From Nectonema munidae (Eukaryota; Nematomorpha; Nectonematoida; Nectonematidae), in contig JAUIRK010000855.1 of NCBI GenBank assembly GCA_030549495.1, positions 444,001 to 508,000 on the forward strand: a stretch of DNA of 64,000 nt, written 5' to 3'. This document shows, piece by piece, positions 11,130-23,298 of the stretch; position 1 is the stretch's first letter; every line of letters starts with the position of its first letter. The notes under the pieces are model-generated. The model saw only the letters and a program-made list of their open reading frames with translations. It was not told the origin of the DNA and searched no databases. The position numbers and the translations under genes were made by a program.

Positions 11130-13640
11130 ATGTTATTTTGCCATTCAGCGCTTTTCTGAATTTAGCAAGGGCACTTCATTCAGAGCTGATTTAGGTAGAA
11201 CTTTAAGAAATAACGGAGTGAACACTTTCTTCCAAAAGGCCCATGGGGTTGGGTTGTGGAAGTTGCGTTCATTCATGGCTAAGAGCTACTGAAGAAATTT
11301 TCATAGAGGGAACTTTACCCATATCCAAGGTGTGCTTAGGAAGGCGCTTCTCCATTTTGTCCCGTCGCATTTTGCTCTAGCTACGAAGCTGCCCTTTTCA
11401 ACTCCACTTTTACCACGTTTACTGTGGGAGTCCAAGAAAGTGCAGCAGAGCTTTTGCTCTGACTTTGTTGGATGAACCTTACAACTCTGAATAGAACATT
11501 GGAATAAACAAAAACTTTTTACTAAGGCATCTTATTACATACATGATGAAGATTTTTTTCATGTTTAAGTGATATATCGTTTTTGTTAAGATTCTTGGCA
11601 TGATTTTATCCTTACTTTTCATTGAATCAATTAAAGATAACGCGTCTGATAATTCCTGTAAGTTCCTTAATCATACTTTTATTGTAACAATGCTTTTCAT
11701 CCATAACATAGGAGTTTCCTCGTAAATGTCTTCGACAAGACACTAAGTAATTGCTTATTTAGTTTTCCTAGTTACGCCCATGATAAATTTACGAAAAATA
11801 CATTTAACTTAATTTTATATAGATGAAGTGACCATTGTCCACCTCCAGTCGGTAGTTAAGATCCGTTGATGACCATAGCGCTCGAAAATTAATCTTTTGA
11901 AATTTAAAATAAAGACTACCATTTCAATTGACTTTTGAACTTATTTTCTTTTAAAACCAAATTTATTACTTCTTTTTTATCCCCAAAGATTTGACGAAAA
12001 ATACAAAAGATAATTGAATGCTCCTCTTTTTGAAAAAAAATAGTTTTCCTTTGTTATCCGAACAACATGTTTGAGATATTTAAAATTAGATTATTACTGG
12101 GGACAAAGTTAGTTGCTATAACATTGCAACTTCTTATTTTATTCAAAATTCAATTATTGCGGAAATATTCATCAGTTCGCGTTGCTAAACAGTTTGAATG
12201 GTTTATTTTTCTCTTGTGTACATAAACAAAAAATTAATTTTCTATTTAATCTTTTATAAACTGATTAAAGGGCATGGCATTTTTCAACATAAAAGTTTGC
12301 TTTGTGTCGTATGAAAGTACATCCCTTTTTGTAGGCAAAAGGATTATTCCTACCTAAAAGAAATTACCAAGAAACTTCAATTGCCCTCATCCCATAAAAG
12401 ACATCTTTAGAGGTAGTTGTGTGGAAAACCTCTGATGCAAAATTCACCTTGGATAACCTGGTTTAAATCTGTGAAACTTTTGATGGTTGGAAACGAAGAG
12501 TGGCACAATTTTTATGATCTTGGAATAGAATCAAGTGATCTTCAACCACCTAAATATTGAAACAAAAATAGAACGTGAGCCATCAAGCTTGTTTTATAGC
12601 TTTAATCTTTTTGTGTGACTGGAGATGCTTTTAATTTACTTTGTAAATCTCAAACAACTTTTGAAAACATAGGGATTAGTAGCAAGTTTTAAAAACAATC
12701 AACTCTACTTCATTTTTTCAAACAAAAATCATAATTGATTAAAAAAATTTTGGATGAAATTTTGTTTTAAATTTAATATTTATCATCACTATATTTTTCT
12801 CCACTTGAAATGAAATAAAAAACATCTGGTTAATGTTATTATAAATTTGAACTGCTGCATTGTTACTAGGGACAACCTTGCTTAGAGGGACATATGATTG
12901 ATGAGCAAAGCTGACCTTAAGATCAAGGTTATATTGTATATAGATTATTGAATTTTTGAAAGGATATATCGAAAAAATAATTTTCCTTTTTGATCCAGAA
13001 ATAAGATTTGCATCATTTTGATGTATACACACCATAATTCACTTAGGATGAGCGTAAACAAGTTATTTCAACCTGTGATTGGCCTAACAAAAGCTGGCTC
13101 AAAACGTAAAAAGCAACAATTCGTACTCATGATGCGTTGTTTTAGAGCAAGTTAGAAGATGATGATATCAGATGAAAGTCCCTAAAGAGTAATCAAGGAT
13201 AGCGCAGCGTCAATAAATTATCACGTCAAAAAAGCGCACCAATAAACGCTTCGTGAAAGTTGATAGATTTATCTCTAATAGATGAATATCAAAAACGAAA
13301 GAACAGCTGCAATCCCACATCCATCCTACGTAAGAAAAGCATAATACAGTCATCTTCAACAACATTGAAATCAAGATTTCAAAAATTTATAGAACATTCA
13401 ATCCTCTCAATCTACTGCCGATATTTACGTTTTCCGGACAACTATTTTCAGCATAGATCACTTTACATTAAAAAAATTGCTGAGTTTTGACCCCTAAAAC
13501 CCTGAAGTTGGAGATATTGACAAAAGTAATTTGGAACATGAATTTTTTTCTTTTGTAGCCAAACATTTCAAATAGGTATTGTCATAGTAAAGAAAAATAA
13601 TAAACAACTTGATCCGAAGTTCTTTTTGCGTTCAGTCCAC
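11130..13640. other. Intronic AT-rich DNA without recognised features
   Basis: About 2.5 kb with only short random frames. I saw no terminal inverted repeats, RNA gene or conserved peptide. Confidence 0.45.
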
Positions 13641-13649
13641 GGTTTTTAA

Positions 13650-14335
13650 AATAAAGTATGCATTTTTATAAGCCCATGCCATCATTTGTTTATCCCATCG
13701 TCCTTGGTAGCCTTCTTTCATTGCCATTAAATCTTTGAGAAGATTTAATTTTTAGTGCCCATACAGATAGATCCAAGAGTATTAGGAAAGTAATCAAGAT
13801 AACTGATCAGAAAACGAAGTTTTAAGCTCATATTGCAACCTAGTTAACAAAATGTAAGCAACACTCTTGAAATGAGTTCTTTTTTGTTGTTCGCCTTTTT
13901 ATTTCCAAGAAAATTTTGTATGACTGCCACAAACGACAGCCAATCAACCGTTCCTTTTTTAAACATCTTTCTAACAAATAAGCATCTCTGTCAAGATAAC
14001 GGATTTGTGGAATACACCTGCTTTAATTTTATTACAAAGCTTGAAAAGTAGATTCTAGATGTTGAAAGCAATCACTATGATCAGCACCTTTACACATTGT
14101 TTGTTGGGAAAATAATTTTCTTTCTTGGCGCGATCGGGTCATTTACAAAGTATGGCATGCCTGCTTCAAGAGTCTTTTGAATACGCCATTTCTCGCATAT
14201 CCAGTGTTGATGTCTGGCTCGATTGTCCCACATACAGAGATAGCAAGGAAACTTTGTAAACCCTCTATTGACCAAGGAGAAAATTAAGCATTTTATATCA
14301 GCACAAATTATCCAGTTATAGTGGAAATGTTTCAA
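13650..14335 (-). pseudogene. Decayed copy 2 of the unnamed multi-copy ORF family (C-terminal half)
   Basis: On the minus strand the order is YNWIICADIKCLIFSLVNRG, then FTKFPCYLCMWDNRARHQHW near 14.2 kb, KLKAGVF near 14.03 kb, NFLGNKKANNKKEL near 13.9 kb, an LQYELK-type block near 13.85 kb and EGYQGRWDKQMMAWAYKN near 13.7 kb. These are the later blocks of the same family as the 4.3-5.7 kb copy (FTKYPCFLCMWDSRDR, KLKAGIFxGPQI, NFLGNxKAxNY, EERYQGRWD). The frame is broken several times. The N-terminal half is absent, so this copy is truncated or only partly preserved. Confidence 0.7.
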
Positions 14336-14483
14336 TTCGTTAAAGCTTGATGTTTTTATGACTTTTTTTTCAAATGTTCACCTTCAACAGCGCCAAATAG
14401 TTTGTTTCAAAAAAATCACTGATATTTTCGGAACATCTAATTTAATATTTATAATTTAAGTAAAAAAATAATTAAAATAGTTT

Positions 14484-14545
14484 ACCTAAAACTTCTTCTT
14501 TGTCTACATCTTATCCCCAAGTTGGGGGTCGGTGGCTAAACTAAA
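14484..14545 (-). repeat. Possible LINE/SINE 3'-tail fragment
   Basis: Read on the minus strand, the segment contains AGCCACCGACCCCCAACTTG, then GGGATAAGATGTAGACAAAG. A terminal block of this kind (GGGGTCGGC...CTTATCCC) is common at the 3' ends of RTE-type LINEs and dependent SINEs in arthropods. Only this terminal block is visible, with no coding region attached. The assignment rests on recall of that motif. Confidence 0.35.
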
Positions 14546-15800
14546 ACTTGATATTATATAAATATATTTCAATTGCAAATTGGAAAAATACTTGAGCATG
14601 AACAAAAAACGAACATCTTTTTGGAATCTGTTATGAAAATGACATATATATGTGTTGAAAATATCACCTCCACGATTTCATGCAACAGAAAATATTTTGT
14701 GTTGCCCGGTATATCGTTCAAATCTTTTTTGCGAACAGCAGGAAATATCATTCTTCCACTCAGTGTATTTTTTGTTAGTTCATATTTGGAGTAATAAACA
14801 CTGGCTCCAAGCTAATAAGATTAATCTTTTTGATTCTTATCAAATTTATTGAATTTTTTATCCAAATGATAAATAACACCTGTTTCAAAGTATTTTTAAA
14901 CGCATAATTTATTGTTAAACGCCTTATGATACCATATGGACCCAAAGAGTACAAGGGGTAAAAAAATCGGTGATATTATATAGGTCAAACATTTTAATGA
15001 CATTTATCATAAAAATACTAATATAATGAAATACTTAATGAGTTTTACAGAATCACTAACCCTCAAGCTCCTACCAAAAACTTAAAATAATTGATTCCTT
15101 TAACATTTTTCCAGATGGACCCAAAGAAGCCACAATGGGTAACATGAGTTGATTATAAGCAGATTAAAAAACTTATTTACAAGAAATCGACTCATCCAGA
15201 ACTTTCTGACTTGGATGATAAAAGCGTTAAAGTTGAAAGTGAAAGAAAGGTTAGTGAATCACTGTTCACATCCTAACAGGTTGCTTTGAATGTAATATTG
15301 TAACTTTACTTTGCTTGTATTATTGCAAGAATTTAAATTGAAATGCATTTTCATCAACTAAGGGAATTTTTGAATGCAATGCACACACGCCTCATTAACT
15401 CATTAACATTCAGGCACTAGCACTCAGAAAGAACAACATTAACATTAAGAAGTAGTTTCTTTGCTCGCGAGTTTCTTTGTCGCTAGCATGGAAATTCGTT
15501 TTATATTACTAACATGCGTTGATCTTTGTTTATTTGAAATTAGAAATTCTCGAAACGTTTAAATTATTATTTTGGGAAAAGTTAGAATAAAAATTTTGAT
15601 CAAATATCTTGCTTTGTATTTTATTTTCGTCTTGCTTCTAAATATTTTTGATTTTTGAAAGTAAAAACTGAACACATATTTAAAGGATAGACTATGAAAC
15701 ATATTGCATGCTTTTATGCCACTTGGAGATGAGGTAGAGTAAGTAGTATTGAGTTCGAAGTAAGCCCCTTTTCGTGTGCGTCGATGATAACTTGTGTGCA
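14546..15800. other. Intronic DNA without recognised features
   Basis: AT-rich sequence between the LINE-like tail and the next exon candidate. No supported feature was found. Confidence 0.4.
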
Positions 15801-15982
15801 GTAACTCGCGTGATTTATTTCTTTCTGAAGTTCACTTTTTAACACCTCTCTCGCGCAATCTCCCGCCCCTTCCTCAAGAAGAGCAACAGCGAATGAGCGA
15901 CTGCTACGATCTCTTCATTAGCGACTCCTGTATGCTTCCGCTGCAGAACGAGGCTCCTTTTTCGCACCACTCGAATCAACGA
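15801..15982 (+). CDS. Probable coding exon, likely of the NKAIN gene tail
   Basis: After the acceptor TTGTGTGCAG, an open, GC-richer frame reads DLFLSEVHFLTPLSRNLPPL, then PQEEQQRMSDCYDLFISDSC and QNEAPFSHHSNQRTYPS before a stop at about 16003. It is rich in Ser, Pro and polar residues, like the exon that follows. Possible donors are GTATGC near 15931, which would join the 16174 exon in frame through TAC|GAT, and GTATCC or GTATAC near 15983-15990. I do not recognise a domain. The same strand and similar composition suggest the cytoplasmic tail of the NKAIN protein, which is lengthened in some invertebrates. That link is inference. Confidence 0.45.
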
Positions 15983-16173
15983 ACGTATCCCTCGTATACA
16001 AACTAACTCTTTCTTTCTCGGTTTCTTATCGTATTTTCTGGCCGTACAAATTAGCACGCTTATCCTTGCCTTGCATGCTTCTTATCTTTGGTCACAGTAG
16101 CGCTGCATGTTTTCTGCCCTAACCCTTTAAAATGCATTCTTCCGCATCATCTTTCAATCTCTTTCTTTTTTAG

Positions 16174-16856
16174 ACGATAAACATCTCAAAAGTCGATCCA
16201 TGAGCAGATACTTCTCTTTTCGCAATTATCCTTTCTACAAAAACTCTCCCGTTGTTCGCAACGATGCTTATAGCTATCCCCAGCCAATCAGCAGTTGTCG
16301 CCCTCCTTCAATCAGCTTTCCCAGCACGCCCTCACGAAACGATCACTTCTTGATTTGCGATCAGCTTCCATACATTCCCTACCCTGCGTTTCAACCTGCC
16401 GGCCACTCCTCCAGGATCGCCGGCTCCCTCCCCATCAAGTCTCCATACAAGAACTATGAGTTTGACCAAAACGACGTTTTTTATTCAGCCCCTAAACGAC
16501 GCTGCGATCGATCTTACTTGTATAACGAAAACTTCCTCACATCTTCCACGAACATAAACGAAAACTTTCCGCCTCCACCCTCAAAAGAGTACTTTAATTC
16601 TTTGCATAACGGCGCAATTACAAAGAGAACGCCCGTTGCAATGATGATGCCTGTCAATCAAAATCATAACTACTCTTCTCCTTCTAGACAAGCTTTCATC
16701 AACCAATCATATTTGAGTGAGCATGATGCGTCCTTCTCTTTTCCATATCATCCCCAAGATGGCAACAATAGAAACGTCAACAACATCCAAACTTCCTTCT
16801 CCTACTCAATTAACCCCAACACTAACAAAAGAAGAAATCAAATTGTGTATAAATAG
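16174..16856 (+). CDS. Terminal coding exon, low-complexity Pro/Ser/Asn/Tyr-rich tail (probably NKAIN)
   Basis: A strong acceptor (TTTCTTTCTTTTTTAG) opens a frame running to TAG at 16854-16856. It contains DKHLKSRS, then from Met-16200 RYFSFRNYPFYKNSPVV and many Tyr/Pro/Asn repeats, ending NTNKRRNQIVYK. There is no membrane segment, zinc finger or catalytic motif. Composition is hydrophilic and probably disordered. The codons are GC-richer than the surroundings and remain open for 218 codons, which argues for real coding. Downstream is AT-rich sequence with an AATAAA at 17440-17445. It is the last same-strand exon before a transposon-rich gap, so I infer it ends the NKAIN transcript. A separate gene is the alternative. 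Confidence 0.55.
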
Positions 16857-18069
16857 TCTAACAAAGGTTTAGCCTTCAGAATGACTCTTTTTAAACCCTC
16901 TTTCATTGAAATGGCTGAAAGTTATTCCTTTGTTACACCATACGATTGCTCACTTAAATCAATTTTAAAATGGTATATACGCATAAAAATTTTGGGACTT
17001 TTGAAAAGAAGCTTTCCTGAATTATTCTAAAATAGTCATTTATTCTTGCTCAAAACAAAAATCTTTTCCTAACTCAAAATATGTATTCTCTTGTCTTCCT
17101 AATCAACTCTATTATGTGGAATCTCATTTTTACTTAAACACAAGTGTAATATATACTTCATCTTATTTACCAGATTTAATGGATTATATCACCTTCTTCT
17201 TCAAAGGTATAATGTTATATAAGAATGCTTGGTTCATTTCAAAGCTCATGATTTTTCTATTAAATATATTTTTTACTTTTCTGTTGTTAATTTTTTTGTG
17301 AACGAAGTTCTTCCTTGAAGCCTCAAAGAGACTTCTGTTTTGCGATGATCATATGAATTTGCATTTTTGTATTTTCATTTGCGCTTGCGTGTTTTCCTCA
17401 CTCATATCTTTCGTTTAATGCTATTATATTTGTTGCAGAAATAAATATTAACATACTCATACATTTTATGCTCATTTTAAAAATAACACTTCTCATAATT
17501 TATTTGCTTCAAAGAATTAAATTGCTTTGTCCAGAAAAGTGGGTTTCCCGTTGCATTTTTCTTTCCCTTTCAAGAGCTTGTGTCCTTGAAAACGTGTCTT
17601 GAATTTGCGTTCAGTGATCTTCGTAATCTTTTTCGATGCGTCTTCCGCGCATGTAATGATCAAGTCATTTTCTATGTTTTATTGGTAACACTTTTTTTTA
17701 TAAATGTGTTAATGAAAGAAGAAAATTATTGATTTAAAATGATTCATTCTTGGTTTCCTGGCCCTTCCCTCCTAAATATTAAATGTTGATTTATTTGTTT
17801 CTCAAAAAAATGAACATATTTGTACCTCGGGTTAATATGACCCACTCATATATTTTGATCTTTCACAGAGCAAAGATCGAACAATGTTTATTGAAATATA
17901 TTTTAAAAAGTTTAAAACATTATTTACAATTTTCATACAAATAAATAGCATGTTTTTTGCATAAAAATTTATGGGCCTTGGAGCATACTATGCTTGTTTT
18001 GTTATCACAAATAGAAGAACATTCCTAGCATCTTTTTCTCTATTTTGTGTTTCTACTGGTGAAACTGAT

Positions 18070-18240
18070 TTAATAAAGGACCCACAAAGACTGAAGCAGA
18101 GATTACGAAATGGAAGCATCACTGGACAAGCAAAGAGAGGTAGGCCGAATGGCAGGATGCCAACCATGGTGGACCTTGGCTCGCCAGGATAAAGACCTGC
18201 TCCTTTTTAGAGCGAATGAATGATGATTATGATGAATGGT
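18070..18240 (+). mobile_element. Possible 5'-truncated LINE 3' end nested in the piggyBac relic
   Basis: The plus strand reads RLRNGSITGQAKRGRPNGRM and, one frame over, PWWTLARQDKDLLLFRANE followed by a stop and a degenerate GATGAT tail. K-x-GRP followed by W...LAxDRxxWR and a short (GATGAT) tail is the usual C-terminus of RTE/Jockey/CR1-like LINE proteins. The match is loose and short. It lies antisense within the 3' flank of the piggyBac relic. Confidence 0.35.
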
Positions 18241-18360
18241 GAGACTGAATTATTTCCCGGCACCTTGTTCACTATTCTAATTGCGTTTTCAGATCTAGGC
18301 TTAAACTTGCGCTCTGAAATCAAAGGTTTTATGAGTTCTCAAAATTTCTATGAACTTTTG

Positions 18361-19583
18361 TCTTTTTATGTTAACAAAGGCTTTACCCCATTCAGGATCA
18401 AGTTGAAATAAGAAACATTAATCATGTTCGAAAATACGACCAGCGGCCACCTTTTGGTCCTTCTTTTACAAGAAAAATTGGATTATCATAGTTAAGAACG
18501 ATTTCTGGTTTTTTATGATCTCTATCACTTATTTCACCATTTTTATGTAAAGTACTCAGCAAAATGACACTTTTATACTTTTTTGGAATAGAAGAACTTC
18601 TGTATAAAAAATTTTTGAAGATAACATACTGTTAGATTTTTGTTTGACTGCAAGAGGTAACTCTGGTTTGTTTTTTCTCAATGTACCAAGTAAGGTTCGT
18701 TTTTTTTGAAAAGTTCTTGATCCAGGAGGTATGAAGTAAAAAAATGATCACAAGTCCCGTCAAATCTGATGTTAAAATCCAAAACAAAACTTGCCTACCT
18801 TTTTTTGTGGTGGCAATCTAGGACATTTTCCAGTATACATTTTCTTGATTAAATTGCTTGTCGGAATATATTGGCGGAAAGGACATCTTCCTCTGATGAG
18901 TTGTTCATCAACGGTATCATTAGTGCCGACATTTTATAGTCACTGATAAATTTTCAAACCAACAATTCCAAACTTCGCGAATCAGCGCTAATTTATCAAA
19001 GCTTGCTAGACTTCTTCTTTAGTTTTTGTCGTCAAAACCTATGACTAGTAATTTCACGAAAACGTTTCAAAGACATCATTACTCTACCAGTATATGAATC
19101 CTATAAACTTTCAGTTGATTCGCTACATGATTTATATACTCTGGCTAAAACAAGCAGACCAATGTATGCTTCTAACTCTTCGATCGTCAGCACGTTCCAT
19201 TGTGCCTGAAAAATGAATTTTCCATAGGAGCTTGAATGAACATGATGAAATTCGTGAAAAAATAAGGATTTCAAGTCTTTTGCTTTAGAAATCGCATACT
19301 TAATTCGCCTGGGTTTTTTCTTTATTACATTTGCACTTGAAATTCTACCGTTATCCACAAAATGCTTTTCGCTACATCAAACTAATCCGTCTTTTGATTT
19401 GAAACATACACTTTGAGTTTCATTTATAAAGTCATCATCGGAACTCATATCTAAAGTGGAAGAGGCAACAGATATATGATCTTCAGACACTGATAATGAA
19501 CCTCTACTTTCGTCTGATACATACTCAGAAGAGTCATCAAAAAACGTGTACAAGTATAAAGTAAACTGGAAAGAAAATAACAA
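18361..19583 (-). pseudogene. piggyBac transposase remnant (DDE_Tnp_1_7)
   Basis: From the N-terminus: an acidic Ser-rich leader (SSDDDFINETQSVCFKSKDG), then VDNGRISSANVIKKKPRRIK, WNVLTIEELEAYIGLLVLAR with VYKS, FREITSHRFDD, a DKLALIREVWNCWFENL block, TTHQRKMSFPPIY, TCDHFFTSYLLDQELFKKNE and a C-terminal PEWGKAFVNIKRQKFIEILR. These are the ordered landmarks of piggyBac transposases (ELxAYIGLLILAGVY, FDDKxTR, DNFFTSxxL). Several stops and frame changes break it, and the segment after the second catalytic region is condensed. Confidence 0.75.
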
Positions 19584-20084
19584 TAGAATGCGACAAATGA
19601 GAACTCTACTATTTGGTTAGTATATAATTTATATCTGCTTGAACAGCAAAAAAGGTTCATATTTATTTTCCTTTAAAAAAGTCTCTAATTTTGTCTAAAC
19701 AATTTCGTTTTTATATGGGTCACTTAAGTTTTTATCCTTGTATGGGTCAAATAGACCCGAAAGACAATATAAGGGTTAAGTTTGTCATTTTTATTAGTTC
19801 CAGACATTTGATACCCAAAGTTTAAAAAAACTGGTTACGAAATTCCTAGGATTGGAAATGTCCTGTGCCGATTTTTATTAACCAAAAATGAGAGTATTTT
19901 TATATATGATATCGCCTGATTATTCTGGTCGATAACGGGTTAATCTCAAATAGTTCAAAATTTATTTTTAATTTTTTAGTCTCTCAGTGCGGCAATTTTT
20001 CGGGATTAGGATTTGTGCACAAAAATTCAAGAACTGTTCCATGCATTGAATGAATAAAATATGCATGCTGGTTGTACTCGCGTC

Positions 20085-20790
20085 ATAAGAAGGTAGTGGT
20101 CGAGCGAAGGTGTGTGCGAATTACAGTTCATGAGTCGCTTTTTTCCTTTACACGCCCCCCCCTCCCCATCCTAGAAAGAGAGTGATGGGCGCAATCACGT
20201 TTATTCGCGCAGTAGGATGGAGCGAGTGGTACGTGTTAATTCGCATGTTCACGCACGTCCTACCTCTTTCATCACCGTCTAAGCGCTGAGACTTATCTCC
20301 TCTCTCACCTTCTCAGGTTATCGATTTGGTTGGGAGAGGTGCATGCTGTAGAGAGAGAGAGAGAGAGAGAGTTTTATAATCAATTTTTTAATACCTTAGG
20401 TACAAATTGTCTTCTATTTTCGCAAGAAAAGTGCGCTTAAAGATTTTCTCTAGATATTAATTATAATAGGCCTGGCGATGATTATCATCCTTTTAATAAT
20501 ATTCCACTCCTCGTCTTGAGGAAAGATCGAAATAATGATAATGATTGTGCAGTTATTTTCCTTTAGAGGCGTAATATTTCAGCTCTCAGTATCTTATTCA
20601 TGAATCCTCCTTCTAAAGTAGAGTTTGAGTGAGTGCGCAAACAAATTCACGGCATATCACACACTCACTCCAGCATTGATCTGTAGCTCTCCATTCTAGA
20701 GAGCGTCACTCACCACTTTTGCAAACTCACAAGCTCCTCTCCCTGCATCCACAGAAGCTCGCTAAACTCCAACCAGTAAATCCTTTTCTT
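20085..20790 (+). promoter_or_regulatory. GC- and GA-rich stretch, possible promoter with an untranslated first exon
   Basis: This is the most GC-rich non-coding stretch in its neighbourhood. It holds CGAGCGAAGG, CGCGCAGTAGG, GGAGCGAGTGG and paired GAGTGAGTGCGC / CACACTCACTCC motifs, and a GA run at 20350-20372. It ends in a CT-rich stretch followed by ACCA|GTAAAT, a usable donor at 20776. Composition and donor suggest a promoter plus a non-coding first exon of a plus-strand gene, with the INSM/nerfin homologue the nearest candidate. No open frame of note crosses it. This is inference from composition only. Confidence 0.35.
20350..20372. repeat. (GA)n microsatellite
   Basis: About eleven perfect GA dinucleotides in a purine-rich tract. 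Confidence 0.95.
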
Positions 20791-21379
20791 TATTTCCACA
20801 AAAGATTAAACAGGTGTGCACTTTTTAGCGTTTTGCAAGACTTTTTACCGATCCAAGCCTTTCTGTCCCATTTTGTGAGGTGAGTAAACAAAATAGTTTG
20901 AACGCTCTTAAGCACCCTCGAAGAATGAAACGACCAACAGCTTCAGAACTCTCCGTAAAAATGTAAAGGGAGCGGTGCGTAGACATATTTGAGAAACGAA
21001 TCACTTACTAGTGTTTCAATTTTGTTACACACTCAAATTGATTTTGTTTGCGGGTTGCGCGTTATGAAGAGTATTACTGTACAGTGTACATCTTAGAGTG
21101 ATAGATACAACGACTTTTCAAAGAAAATATATCTCACAATGTGTACATACAAACAAATATTTGTTGCTCATCTTTTTATTGGATGAGAGGTAGGAACGAA
21201 ACAACAACCAATTGGCTCCTGATTTTTTGAATTCGTGAAAAGATAGAAAGTGTTTTATAATTTCTAACCTTTTGTTACCATCCTCATATATATGTTATAT
21301 TCTACGATAATAGTTTATCCTTTCACATCTGCCTCCACGCGTAGACACATTTATTTCCAATATAATTTTTAGCAATGTT

Positions 21380-21878
21380 TCACCTGCTTGTTGTGGCTGT
21401 AAAAAGGTATAGGATACTGTAGGAAAGAAATGAATCGCATCTTGCCACAGTGAAACTTCGACGTAACAGATTTAGTGGTTGAGCTTCGCAAGATAAATTT
21501 TTTTGCAATGATCCAAATCTGCCTTCTGTTCCTCGAAAAGTCAGGCCACGTTCAGCCAACGTACGAATAGCAGCTATGACACGTCTCAAGACGTTCCCAG
21601 TAATCACACTCTTATTAAATTGGCTTGTCCAATTGTCGCAAACCCGCACCTTCTCTGAAACTTAAGTATGTTAGCATAGAGTCTAGCTGAGTGGTGCTTT
21701 TTTCATGATTATCGATTAAAATAGTATTTTGCAAATCACTGAACCCTTCTTTCGTTAGAAAATTAGAAGCTAATTTACAAAGAGGTATTTTTGAATGAGA
21801 TTCGCTAAAAACATTAAATTCATGGATAAAGATCCTCATTATTTTTCTTGCCAGCAGCAAACAAGCACAAGGAAACAT
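21380..21878 (-). pseudogene. hAT relic of the ZMYM1/DUF4371 type
   Basis: The minus strand reads FPCACLLLARK, then GFSDLQNTILIDNHEKSTTQ and LDSMLTYLSFR, and in a second frame VLRRVIAAIRTLAERGLTFR with GTEGRFGS. These correspond to the conserved head of ZMYM1-like hAT-derived proteins: a zinc-binding FPC region, GFxDWxNxxxxxxxHExSxxH, and VxRVVxxIxFLAERGLxFRG. The two parts are in different frames, so the copy is broken. The DDE core and dimerisation domain are not recognised nearby. Confidence 0.7.
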
Positions 21879-23298
21879 TTTTAAATAGAAAGAATCTATT
21901 TATGTTTTTAATGTTTTGAATAATATATGATCCATATGGGAAGGCGAATTGGCTAACTACATCCACACTTCCCATATAATTATTCAAAAGATTTTCCTAA
22001 AATTACTCATTTTAAAAGATTTGGAACAATGCTTCACTTTTTAAAAGAATTTTTGGACGAAAATCTCATGCTGACGACTCAATTTTCATAAATAATTCCA
22101 CTTTTAGGATCTCTCCTATATGTGTCTTTTTATTAAAATTTAAACCCCTTATAACCTATATAGCATAAATTTTATATTTTTCATTTTTCTAAAAATAAAA
22201 GTTATGTGAAATGTTTGTCAAAATCAACTATGTTTTTTTAGAAAGCTTTTCAGAAGAATTTGTCTGTAAAGTATAGCTTGCTGAAAATATGATTTCTACA
22301 CTATATCTTCATCTAATCGGCTTTTCTTTAACTAACTGTTTAGCATAATGAAAATTTCTTTCACAGTAAAGAATTATAGATACATTTATCGAAATGTTGA
22401 TGTTGTGAAAGCCGTGCTTCATAGATTTTATATAATGACAATATTTTGGCAGTCTCCTTTATCTCCGCGCAATACATTATCTTTCTTGAACCTAACCCAG
22501 AAATGAACCAAATGCAATAAAAATTTGATTTCTTCACAGTATATTTTGAAACAGGCATTGTGGTGATTTTGTGAGGCGTATATTTTTCTCTAAACAACAA
22601 CATGTGCATGAAGTGCTTCATCAAAAAAGAAAGAAACATCTGAGTGTTCCAAATGAGAGAAGTCTATTTCAAAAACCGAGTCAATTCCTTACAAAGTCTC
22701 TTCTTTTTTTTGTACAATCGTTTACGTTTTCTTTCAACTAAATCCCCATTTTCACTTTCTTTGGCATCTACTCTTTGTATGAAAAGTTGCTCAGGAGAAA
22801 CAAGCTGGACTCCACTAAGTGGGTTTATATCCCAGTGTGTGCCATCATTCAAAGTAGCATTTTGCAAGTTTTCATTTTCAAGATCAAGTCATTAGTGTTC
22901 AATTTCATATAAAGCAAAATTTATGAAAGCATTATAATAACTTATAATAAAAATTTTTAGCTTTCAAAACCATAAAACATACTTTATTATTCAAAACGAA
23001 TCATAAACTATACATATTTGGAAAATCAAAAAATTTATTGTTAATATTTTTTTACATGGTCTGGTTTCGGGTTTCTGAGATAGTGGGTTTCGATTAAAAT
23101 CTGTTCAAAATAATGGAAACTAATTTTAACAGATCGTTCGAATAAAAAATCTGACTTTAATGATTTTAATAAATTTTTCTTTATCTTGAATGTTTAAATT
23201 TTCAGACAAACTTTGATTAGAATTTCGGAAAAAAACATAAATTAACAAAATAAAGAAATATTGGAAATTTTTTACTTAACCCATCCTAAAATTTTGCC

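Larger units (their letters stand above)
17810..19779 (-). mobile_element. piggyBac-type transposon relic
   Basis: The minus-strand 5' end lies at TTAA (19776-19779) followed by CCCTTATATTGTCTTTCGGG. The terminal region carries TCGGGTCTATTTGACCCA. The opposite end near 17.83 kb has the matching TCGGGTTAATATGACCCA, agreeing at 15 of 18 positions, though its TTAA is no longer clean. TTAA target sites and CCC-starting ends are typical of piggyBac. Between them the minus strand encodes piggyBac transposase segments. A LINE-like fragment lies inside the 3' part. Decay of the frame and of one end points to an old, dead copy. Confidence 0.75.

Noticed and set aside
15727-15752. TGAGGTAG resembling the let-7 seed
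   Set aside because: Only the seed matches. The rest of mature let-7 is not present and no hairpin is evident.
22361-22639. Minus-strand 92-codon frame considered as a piggyBac or hAT piece
   Set aside because: The residues do not follow the landmarks of either family, and the frame is mostly chance.
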